Assembly (NCBI GenBank): GCA_013397865.1
Contig: VZTI01003366.1
Span: forward strand, 1,806,525-1,870,524
DNA length: 64,000 nucleotides
Direction of reading: 5' to 3'
From: Struthidea cinerea
Lineage: Eukaryota; Chordata; Aves; Passeriformes; Corcoracidae
Positions 1-9,960 of the stretch are shown one piece after another. The notes under the pieces are model-generated. The model ran no database searches and was not told the origin of the DNA. It saw nothing but the letters and a program-made list of their open reading frames with translations. A program made the position numbers and the translations under genes. Each line of letters starts with the position of its first letter. Position 1 is the first letter of the stretch.

Positions 1-2154
1 GACAGGGCAGTGCCAGGCAGCTGTGCAGTGGAGCCTGGCAGAGGCCACCCAGTCAAGACTTGCCCTGACGGGTTTGCAAACTTCCCCCGGGGCTGTGAAG
101 TCTTGTCTACTCTGTGTGGGCTGTCAACACCCTCCTCCCGGGTGATCTGCTCCCAGGGAAATGCCTTTGCTTCTGTGGTGGGGCATGTGACAATGATGCC
201 CTGAAGTGCTTCCAGCCCCGCTTAATCCTCATCTTCTTATCTCTTCAGTTTGCTTCTTCTTGGGGGTCATCCTGCCTGGCTGAGCCACCAGCTTGTTCTC
301 CCTATCTTTCTTCAGTGTAAAATCAAAGCAATAAGTAGCTGTGCTCAGGCTGCCTTGTGACAAACCCCCAGTGATTTAGATGGCCTGTCAGTCCTGCTCC
401 TTGCAGCTGCCGGGAAGAGCTGGGAGGAATGATGCTGACAGCCAGAATGTAGGGCTCTACAGAAGCTTTCGAGCAAGAGCTGGTCATCAACTAGATGTGA
501 ACAGCTTCTCCAGGGTTGTCCTAAACTGGCATGGAGTAGCATACTGACCCAGCAGGAGGGGTGTAAGCTGGGCTTGCTTGGTTTCATACGATGGATGCAA
601 TAGCTGCACACTCTCTGTGCAGACCACTTGCTCTGAAATACAAGCACTTCACAGAAGCATGGATCTCAACAGGGATGCATGGATGACCTATTTAAAGAGC
701 TACTGAGACTGGTTTTCAAGAGGAGAGCATTTATTCTATGTGCCCACCTCATGCTGCCATCGACACACAACACCCCTTTGGATTTCTGTGGTGATTCTGA
801 GCAAGTTAGGCAAGTAGGTTGTGAACTTTGTTTCATTTCCTCCTATCTGAGGGGGCGATGGTTATGATGGGCATTGTCTCCAAGGTTGCAAGTCTTGTTC
901 AAGGGTGCTGCCTGGTCTTGACTGAATATTCTAGTACTGTTCTGCTGTTCCCTGTGTGGGGTGAAGGCTTCTAGCCCTCAACCCATGGCAAAAGCAGGCT
1001 TGAGCTAGTGCACTTTATGAACCTCTAGGAACAGGAACAACTTGTGCTGGTTAAAAAGAAGTAAAACCTCCATTTTGCAGTACACAGCATTGTTTGTGTC
1101 AGGCAACTCGTAGGGAACAGTTGAACTTGCATCTCTCCTTCGTAGTCAACACCTGTGGGAGAGGCAACTCTAGTTAAGGCTGAAGCAAAAAGAGCCCACA
1201 GGACCTGAACTCCACTAAAAAACAAATCCAATTTCCCACCTTTAGTTCTGTGCGTGGTCTTTTCCTGTCTCTGATAGCAGAGACAAAAAAAACCCCAACT
1301 TTTTTAAAAAAAACAACCCTGTGCTATATACAGCTTCCTTTCCTGCCCTAGGGGAGAGGACAATGAGTCATGGGAGGACATTGCTTAATGCCCTGGAGGG
1401 TGTTTGGATATCTGGCAAGGGCAGGCTAGGAGCAAATTCAGCTGTAGGTCAGAGCTGCTCAAGGTAAATGCACACTTAAACGTGGATGATAACTAGTGAG
1501 ACCAGAAAGAGAAACCTATACATGAGAACTTGTCAGAGGAAGTGTAGATGTGCCTGGATTTTGCTCTAGGAATAAACAGTAGGTACCGCTTTTGTTTGCT
1601 TATCAGAGCAAAAGCAGGGCTTTGGGAGGATGGGGGAGAGAGTCAAGGACAGTTGAATATCTTTTTATTTGTTTAAGATTTCCTTGTCTGGGCAGGACAG
1701 CAGTTGACATGACTGCAGTAGGGTTGGGCTGTTGCCTCTTTCTTTGCCTGCTTGCTGTTTTTCTTTCCCTTGTGCCTGCCTTCCCCATTTTCATGCCTGC
1801 TCAAGGGCCTCCAGTTTCTTGCAGCGTCTTGCTCTTCCCAGCACTGCAGACTCAAGTCATGAGGATATGAGGTTGACTCTTCTGCCCTCAGTGGTCCTTA
1901 TGTTAGCTTGTTCTCATCTTTGAGACTCCAAGGTGTGTGGGTTAAATGATGTCTTGCAGAGCAGCTAACAGGCAGTCACTGGCAATGTGGCTCTATGTGT
2001 TCTTGGTAGGTTACTGCCCCTGCAAGCTGTGGGGAGCTCCTTGTATTAATTATTTATTAGTTGGTATGTTTCCAGCGCTAAGTGAATTTCCTTATTCAGC
2101 CTGGAATGTATATAACCAATGTAAATTTTTTCTCTTCCCCTCCTGTCCTCACAG
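1..2154. other. Upstream flank or intron of the first gene, no coding exon recognised
   Basis: I see no exon here that I can support. The open frames are short and look random. A pyrimidine-rich tract ending in CACAG at 2150-2154 looks like a splice acceptor, so part of this stretch is probably an intron behind a 5' noncoding exon that I cannot place. A TATATAA at 2109-2115 followed directly by CCAAT at 2116-2120 would instead fit a TATA promoter starting near 2140. The two readings are alternatives. Confidence 0.4.
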
Positions 2155-2218
2155 CTTTTGAGACTCAGCAACTGGTCCAGAGAAGTGTCCCCTGTGTGAA
2201 ACCCCAGGCTCCTGTACA

Positions 2219-2893
2219 ATGTACCAGTCCAGCTTTGTGCCACGGGAATATTATCCAGCCATGATCCCACCTTCTGCCTACGCCTACCCACCGCTGCGGC
2301 CTGGGAGAGCAGAAGACATGTCCAGCTCCGTGATGTTCCCTCCCATCCACATGCCCAACTTTTACAGTCGCCCCATCACCTTCGTGGTGGACCGGAACAG
2401 CTACCCTGACTATGCGGGAGGTCAGGTGGAGTATCATCACCTCTATAGTGCCTCCAATCCCTATATCCATCCATACCACGCCTGGCACTTCCCTCCCATG
2501 GTCCCTGTCCCTCTCTACAATCCCTATGCAAACTACCATCCCTATGCTGCCTACCAGAGGTCAGATCAGTATCGAGACACGTGGCCAGAAGGCTTCACAA
2601 TGAGGGGCGAGCTTCAATGGGGGAAGCTGGGAAAGGTGTTTGGGCCAAGGAAAGACCTCCCAGAATTTGTGAAGGATGATCTCCGGAGGGTTTATGGCAC
2701 CTACCCCCGGACCAATGTTTCCATATCCTATCGGAAAGGAGAGTTCTTGGTCAAGGGAGACCCCAAGATAGAAGACCAGGAATATGCAGTGGAAAAAAAG
2801 GTCATCCAGCAGGCTGTGACCCCCAGTGCCAGCGAGGCAGATGACAGCAGTGAGGACCGGAACCGTAAGAAGAAAAAGAAACTGAGACACTGA
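2219..2893 (+). CDS. Uncharacterised 224-aa Tyr/Pro-rich protein, single coding exon (Bucky ball/Velo1-like only as a possibility)
   Basis: I do not recognise this protein with certainty. The start is supported by an in-frame TGA at 2158-2160, just upstream within the same exon, and by the first ATG lying there. Residues 1-120 are low-complexity and aromatic: 18 tyrosines in the first 118 residues, with many P, H and N (for example PLYNPYANYHPYAAY at about 98-112). Residues 125-195 look folded and charged (GELQWGKLGKVFGPRKDLP, then FVKDDLRRVYGTYPR, then a GEFLVKGDPK strand). The C-terminus is an acidic Ser-rich stretch (SEADDSSED) followed by five lysines at about 217-221, a plausible nuclear signal or RNA-binding tail. 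An aromatic prion-like N-terminus is the hallmark of the germ-plasm organisers Bucky ball and Velo1 (BUVE motif), but the usual BUVE core is not clearly present. No transmembrane segment or signal peptide is seen. Codon quality and an intact frame argue for a real gene. Confidence 0.82.
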   Translation: MYQSSFVPREYYPAMIPPSAYAYPPLRPGRAEDMSSSVMFPPIHMPNFYSRPITFVVDRNSYPDYAGGQVEYHHLYSASNPYIHPYHAWHFPPMVPVPLYNPYANYHPYAAYQRSDQYRDTWPEGFTMRGELQWGKLGKVFGPRKDLPEFVKDDLRRVYGTYPRTNVSISYRKGEFLVKGDPKIEDQEYAVEKKVIQQAVTPSASEADDSSEDRNRKKKKKLRH

Positions 2894-3750
2894 GGTAGTC
2901 AGACACCCAATGGACAGATGCTCCAGTACCCTCATGGGAGCCAGTTGGCAGCTGGTTTTGGTGTAGTTGGCAGGTAACACAAGCAATGGATGCCACCACT
3001 CCTGTTGATTTTTTTTTTTTTTTAACTGCTCCCCATCCTTCACAATCTTATGGCAGATTTACCCTTTTTGATGCACAAGCCCATCCTGTGAAAAAAAACA
3101 TATGATACTTGATTGTTGGATCAGCTCATTGGTCCTGGTTTTGAAATGAGTATTTGATTTCCACTGGTTTGGTTGACTGGTCACAGCCTGGTGAGGGATC
3201 TCCAAATAGCAGCCCTTGATCAGAGAAGAGGGGCCTCTTCCTATCTTGTCTGGGGGAAGGGCCTGTAAGCTGATTCCCTTCCTGGAGAGATAAAAGCTGA
3301 ATTTCCTCCATGCTGAGGGCAGTGCAGGTCCCAGAGGACACAGGGGTTCTTGAACACTCTAAAGAGCATTTGTCTGCATGTCTTGTCACTGCTGTTTATG
3401 ACCATATCATTGTGCTTAATCACCACGTGAGGCCTGTATGCAGCACTTCCCTACACTCTGGCAAAAGATCCTGGTGTCCCCATCCTCTTACCCTTGGTAA
3501 TGTGGTGCTCAGTACTCCTGGCCACATGTCCTTGTTGAAACTGCTGTTGAGGCCCTGCCCTAGGTCTGACGGCTCTGGTTGGAGGTGCTGGCTCTCCAAA
3601 GAGGTTACTGGAGTTGTGTGAACCACGGCACTTCCATAGCTTGGTGGTTGTGCTGGAAGCCTGGAGGGCTGTGAGGGGCTGGGTCTGACTTACTTGCAAA
3701 CTTCTGTACCTTTTAAATTACCATAAACAATAAAATGCAAATGCTTATAT
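2894..3750 (+). other. 3' UTR of the Tyr/Pro-rich gene
   Basis: Untranslated sequence follows the TGA at 2891-2893. It contains a 15-nt T run at 3009-3023 and ends in an AT-rich stretch with a canonical AATAAA at 3729-3734, so cleavage is expected near 3745-3755. No intron is needed between the stop and the poly(A) signal. Confidence 0.65.
3729..3734 (+). terminator. Polyadenylation signal AATAAA of the Tyr/Pro-rich gene
   Basis: Canonical hexamer about 835 nt after the stop codon, in an AT-rich context on the coding strand. It is the first AATAAA after the stop that I found. Confidence 0.65.
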
Positions 3751-6700
3751 TTCTGATTCTTAACTACCTAACATCAGTCTCTCCTGTGAACAACTTGCAA
3801 TCACATCTAGCACCTTTTTGTGAAGTTAGGGATGGCTTCTGCCATGGCTCATGTCCAGCCATGGTTGCTTGTCCTGCTTGGCAGTACTGTGCCCTGCCCT
3901 AGTTTGTTTTCCGTCAGATTCTCTGAGGACCAGGAGGGACTTCATGAGCATACAGGAGAAACAGGGGACTTTCTCTGTCCCCCTGTAGTCTTCTAGTCTC
4001 CCCTTGACCTCCCACATGGGAGGGAATGGGATGTTCCCCATCTGCATAGCAAAGAAGAAACTGCAAGGGTGAACTTGGAGGCCCTTGGTTGTTCTGAATT
4101 ACTATAAAGTGAAAGCAAGTGGGTTTTCTTTACTTCTTTTTTTTTTTTTCTGACTTAGTGCAACAGGTTTTGTTTAACCAATTGCCAAAGTGTCTCGGCA
4201 ACTGTCTGGATATCCCCTTCCCCAGTTAGCTTCTTGGAAATGTGTTAACTCTACTGCCAGACAAAGCTGCAAGAGGGCTGAACCAGAAAAACTGCTGTAG
4301 AAACCTTGGACCAAACTGATGCTCCTTGGCTGTGTTGCAAACAGTGGCAGTGGGACTTGCTGAACGGGCTAGAAAAGGCCTCCATTAATGACTGCTGGCT
4401 AATCAGTTATGCTTTTGGTTACCCAGTAGAGGAAAAAGGCAGCAGTTCTTGCTGGGTTAGATGTTTGTTTGTCAGGGTTTTTTTAATCTCTTCCTTGGCT
4501 GAGCAGGCTGTCCTGCCCAGTTAGGGATGTGCAGTTAAATGTCTGCATTACCCTCGCACTGGTGGTGTGCTCCCTGTCCTTCCAGCAGCAGCAGCTCCTT
4601 TGGGCACTGAGCCCAAAATTCATGCATCAGATCCTGGTGTAGTGCTGCAGCACCCCAGTGGGGTGCGGGAAGGAGGTTCTTCCCCATACCCTGGAGCTGC
4701 TGTGGGGCACAGCTGAGCTGTCAGAACTGGATGCTGTCTGCCATGGGCAGGGGATGCTTTAGGTGAGATCCTGGAGGAGATGCAAACCAGCTCTTCTAGG
4801 CAAGGTGAGAAGGAGCATGGGGTTTGCCATATGGCGATGCTGAGCTGCTACATAAATTACAAGGACTTGCACAATAACTTATCCCAAATGCCAGTCCTCC
4901 AGCTGTTAGATTCCTGGTGGCAGCATGACACTATGTTATAGTGGAAATGTCCCCAAAACCCAAGGGGCGCAGCCAGGCTCTCCCAGAGGTATGTGATGGG
5001 TGGGTGAAAACAAAGCCTGTTGCCTACACAAATACTTTCTCTAAATACGTATCTCTGCTGGGGTCATCTCCAGGGCCCACGGGGAGACAGAGGACACAAC
5101 CCTTAACTCTACTGCTCCTGTCCTGTTTATCTTCTCCGAAGTTTTGTTTGGTTTTGCTGCCTGGACTCTGAACAGGAGATTGCTGGGCACACCCAGGCTG
5201 TTGTTCTGACAATGTGTATTTTTAGCAGAGGTTCACAATTGCATGCAGTACACCAGGAGGTAGCAATGTATTTATTTTCTCAAGTGCCATTGCAGTTCCA
5301 GAGGGAAGAAAACATTCTGTAGTTGGGCTTTTTTTCCCCTGGGGGAAGATGTGCCACAAACCTCCAGTAGCTCTCTGATAACAGATATTTCTGTAGTGGC
5401 CATAACTCACCTCCATCCCTAATCTGGTCTCTGTGCAGAAGCAAAGATTTACATATTCCTTGTAGGAAGAGCTCACAGTTGCATTCTCTTCCTGAAGGTT
5501 TGAGGCTCAGTTGCTGCCCAGCTGCAGAACTGAATCCATAGGGCATTTTGGAGGCTTTAACGCCTATGGAATTCAGTTCTCAGAGCCAAGCAGCCAGTGC
5601 GAGTCAGCTTCCCCTGGCTTCAGCTGGCTGTGTCTCCATCTGCGAGGGGGGAAAAAATAGCAAAGAGCTTGTCATGTCTCTGACACAGGGCAGGCACTGA
5701 GCTGACACAGATTTTTGCAACTGGGAACTGCCACAAGAAGACTCTGGCACCTCTCACCCCAGAAGCAGCACAGACAGACGCAGCTTTCTTTGGAAACTTT
5801 GCTCAAGTTGGCTCTTATTTTTTTTTTCCACTGCTTCAACATATCCTGTTGTTTGGAGTCACTGCAAAGCTTCAGGTCAGCCCTGAGCTCTGCAAACATG
5901 CTAGAGCTGTAAGAGAAACACCATTTCTGCCACTTGGGGCTGGTACTGGGAGGTGTGTTGAGAATCCCAGCTATGTATTTGCTCTGCGTGCAGGTGTCAC
6001 ACATCCCTTGGTCCAAACTGCTCTTCCTCAGTGTGTGTGTCTGAGAAAGGGGCACAGCTGTGTCGGGAGATGCTCAGTGCTGCAGGAGCAGCCCAGCACT
6101 CCCAGGCACTGTCCCTCTGCTCCATTCATACCAAAAGCAACGCCCACGGGAACCCCTTGAACTGGGAGGTGCCAGCTGAGGGGAGTGCTTTGTGCAGCAG
6201 GTGCTACCCTGGGTGGACCACGAGGTGCAGGGGCTTTCTGCCCATTTGGAAGTGGGAAGGGACACAGGGTAATTCTGTGGTTTAAAATGAAGAGTGAAAG
6301 GCTTTTTCCTGACAGCTCGGAGTAGATTCAGGGAGGGATTGGTCTCCATCTGGGTCAAGCTGGGACTTGCTGGTGCATCCCACCACTACGCACATGCCCT
6401 TTTCTGCCCACTGCCCCCACCCTCTGGATTGGGCTGCAAAACTCACATGCATGGAGGGGCAGATTTGAGGGACACATGGGGATGCCCCTGAGCACCCACA
6501 GATATGCTGATACTGCCAGCAGCTTTGAGCAGCCTCACCCCTCAGTAGAGATATTCACTTTCAAACCCAGGGACTGAGCTAATGGCTGAAAGGCTTTTCC
6601 TTGGCTCAGCAATAGTTTGGCACAGTTGTGATGACAGGAGTAAGCACCAGGAGACAATTCCAGCCCTTTGCCCGTATGCCAGCGGTGCAGAACGGGCACC

Positions 6701-8880
6701 CTCGAGTCAGCAGAAGAGACGGGAAATGACACGCACCACTTTGGAGCACGGGCAAAGATTTCCGTGGGGGAAGCACCGAGCAACTGTCGCACGAGCAGTG
6801 AACTCCGCGATTGCTCAACAGCTGGCCCGGGGCTCTATTTTAATCCCTCCGCTGGGAATTAGAGTTCAGTTGCGGCAGCATGAACTCACCATCCTGATGC
6901 ACGTAGCAAAGGAGCCAAACCCTGTCGCAAAAGCTGAGGAGTTCCAGGCTGAAGGTGCCGGCTGTGGTGTATCCCAGGGACCACATGCAGCAGTACCACA
7001 GGGGCTGCCTGGAGAGGCAGCAGCGGAGGGAGATAGGGTAAAGCAGAGCTTACACCAGGGTCCCCACCCTGTAGCAGGTGGCTGGGGTCAAAGAGGCAGC
7101 TCAGGGACCCAGCTGTGCACTGTGCTGGTTTTCAGACCACTGTGACTTGGCAAGGAGCTTTCAATAGCTCTGAGCTCCTCAAACTCTGATCTCCTCCTCC
7201 TTCTCCCCCTGCTCTGCAGCCACCTGTGCAAGTGAGTGGGCAGGAAGGCAGCCTGCCAGAGACATTACAGCCACGTGGAAGCACCTGCCAGCCTGAAATG
7301 GTTGGTAAGCTTGGGATGCTTTGGGGCTGCTCGTTGTCCCTCTCATCCCTGTGGGGTGGTTACCCTGTAGTGCCTGGCTATTTGAGTGCATGGGAAGCCT
7401 TTGTATTTCATTTTTTAAGCTGTAAAACTCTCCTGTGAGGCATTTACCTCACATTATTGATGGATGTCTGGTGTTCAAAGTGCTATTCATCTGCCTTCAT
7501 CCCTCTGCCACTCTAAGCAACCACTGCTTTCAGAAACTGAAAGGTGCAGGCCAAGGAAAATCCTTCCTCCTCATCTTCCTTCATGGGCTGATTTGCAAAG
7601 AAAGGGGAAGGGTTTCAAGCAGACAGGCAGGTGAGCAGGATGGGGGGTCAACACCAACAGGCCTTCCCTGATGGTCGTCTTTCCCTTGCTCCATGGCTCA
7701 GGGAGGTGATGTGGGTGCTGGGGCTGAGTGGGACAGCCCAGCAGCCATCTGGCATGAATTCCCCCATGCCCTGTGCCCTGCCCTCCCCGAAGTGGGGCAG
7801 GGACAGCTCCAGCATGATACTTTTGGCATCCTACCTGTGGGTGCTGGGACTGGGGCACCCCATTGCTAAAATGCACCAGAAACAGTTTGATCCAAGTGCA
7901 ATGGAAAGCCCATGGGGGATGAGCTGGGAAAGAAACAGTTGAAATGCAAACTCAGGTTCCAACTCTGCTTTCATTCCTGGCCGTTCCTGCAAGCAATGTC
8001 CCCACGGCATGGCATCCACAGCACCCCAGGTGCTCTGCCTTTGCTCCTTGGTTTTCCTGACTCCAGCTTTGTCCCATGTTCCTTCATCCAGGCAGGGCCA
8101 GTGCTGGATTTGGCCCTGTGTGTTTGGGATTATCCCTTGCCTCTAGGGGTCTGCACTGGAGTGGGGTGCCAGGTAATATCTGGGAGGGCAGGGATGAACG
8201 GAGATGTGGGAGCCACCTTGGTGATGGGTATTTTGTTGGTGTGAAGGTGCCCTGCCCTGGCTTGACCCTGTGTTTTCTGGAGGCTGTGTCAGGGTCAGGC
8301 TGCAGCACTGCACCACGGGGTGACCAGCACAGCCCCAGCAGGAATTGCATCAGCTCAGCTGCCACCTGTGCAGGTGGGGTTTCATAGTCCCACTGCAACC
8401 TGCCTCCCCTGACCCTGGGGTGGGAGCCCTTGGCACCCTGCACTGCTTTAATCCTCCTCTCTGCCTGGCTTGATGCATGTGGGGTCCTCATGCTGGCTCT
8501 GGTGCACATCCCCTTCTAGTGCCTGCTGCTGTGGGTCTGGATTTGGGAACCTGATGTCAATCCCAACAGCTGGGTGGCTGTTGGAGCTGACAGGCATGCC
8601 CAAGAACAGGTACCAGGGAAAAGATGGGCTCCAGTGCAGAAGCCAAAAGGTTGAGAGCTCCTCAAGGCTTTCGACCTCAGCCCAAAATGATGGTGAGTAA
8701 AGAGACACTGCAGACAATCAGGTGCCCAGGAGGACACTGCTGCTGCGGGGTTTTTCCTGTGGAGCACAGCAGAAATGGCCACATGAGCAGACTTCCCCAC
8801 GGCAGGCCACGCTGGAGGCGATGGGAGGACACAGGGAAGCAGAAGCTCACTCATGGCCAACCCTGCCACTGGAGAGCTGC
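3751..8880. other. Intergenic, GC-moderate, no gene supported
   Basis: Several frames longer than 100 codons occur because the sequence is GC-rich, but none has recognisable protein features or consistent splice structure. The stretch at about 6660-6890 keeps more CpGs than its surroundings and looks like a conserved noncoding element. Otherwise I see nothing definite. Confidence 0.5.
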
Positions 8881-9960
8881 GCGGCACCGGTTCAGCCCCG
8901 AGCTGCCAGAGGCATTGCGCTCTTTCTGGCTTTCGCCGTCCACTCCCTCCCTCCCGTGAGTACACGGGACAGGCTGAAGCGCTTCCCGCTCCCTCGCTCC
9001 TGGGGGAGACAAAGCACAAGCGACTGCTCCAGAGGGGACGTGACTCCCAGGCAGCTCCAGCGCTCAGAGGTTAATGATTTATTGCTTTATATCTTAAAAA
9101 AAGCAGCAGCGCTCTCCTTTTGGCATTTCCAGCTAATTATCCCGGGAGTTACTGATTAGCTAGGACGTGCCTGGGACCAAGCAGCGGAGTCCTGTGGGTG
9201 CTGCACAGCCACCGGCACCGCGCTGACATGGTGGCTGGAGCATTATTCCAGGCAGTTTCACTTTGTCTTCCCGGGAAGTTTGTAGGAACATGCCTCCCGC
9301 CCTTTAAAGTATGAGAAGCACGAGTCCGGTTTTGCAGGTTACCAAGAAAGCCACGGATAGAAGTGAAGATGCTCGTGCGCACACACGGGGTCTGACAGCT
9401 CCCGTCCCGCTTCCCGCAGCCGGGAGCGGGTGCGTTGCCATCAGCCGTGGGACATCACCGCGTCCCCAGTGCTCGGCACGGGCAGAGCCGCCCTCTGCAG
9501 CGCCCGGGCTGCGGCTCCCTGGGGAGAGCAGCAGCCAAGAAATCCCCTCACTGCAGCCGCACCGGTCCCCCCGCTCGGGCGCAGACCCTCCCGTGACCCC
9601 GGCACTCACCCGACAGCTCCGGCTCCCGTCGAGGCGGGTCTGCGGACGGCGGGGCCGGAGGCACTGTTAAATATTGCAGCCGACTTACTCACTTCTCTTC
9701 CTGGACGGCAGCGCAGAGTTTCCACCCACTTCTTTCACCTTTGGTTTCCAGGCTTTCTGAGAAAAGGGGAAGCCGTGGGAGGGAGCAACCGGCATCCCCG
9801 TGCCAGGGCCACGGCCCCCAGCAGCCTCTCCTTCCCGGGAAGCGGCGGATGCCAGAGGGGGCCGCTTTCCCGGGAAACTGCGGCGTGGCTGGGAGTGCCT
9901 TGTGCTCGTGGCCCAGCACCCCACGACCCTCCTGGGTTAGGCAGATTTTCCTCCCCAGCC
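8880..9960. promoter_or_regulatory. CpG-dense patch without a recognised gene, possible regulatory element
   Basis: CpG density rises strongly, especially at 9340-9900, compared with both flanks. At 9070-9165 it includes an AT-rich insert with TTAATGATTTATTG, CTAATTAT and TGATTAGC, all homeodomain-type cores. I see no credible first exon next to it on either strand. It could be an orphan CpG island, an enhancer, or the promoter of a noncoding transcript. The call rests on composition only. Confidence 0.35.

Noticed and set aside
2165..3043. Minus-strand frames opposite the Tyr/Pro-rich gene
   Set aside because: Antisense shadows of a real coding exon.
6582..7145. 187-codon plus-strand open frame
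   Set aside because: No recognisable protein features and no supporting splice or promoter structure; chance openness in GC-rich DNA.
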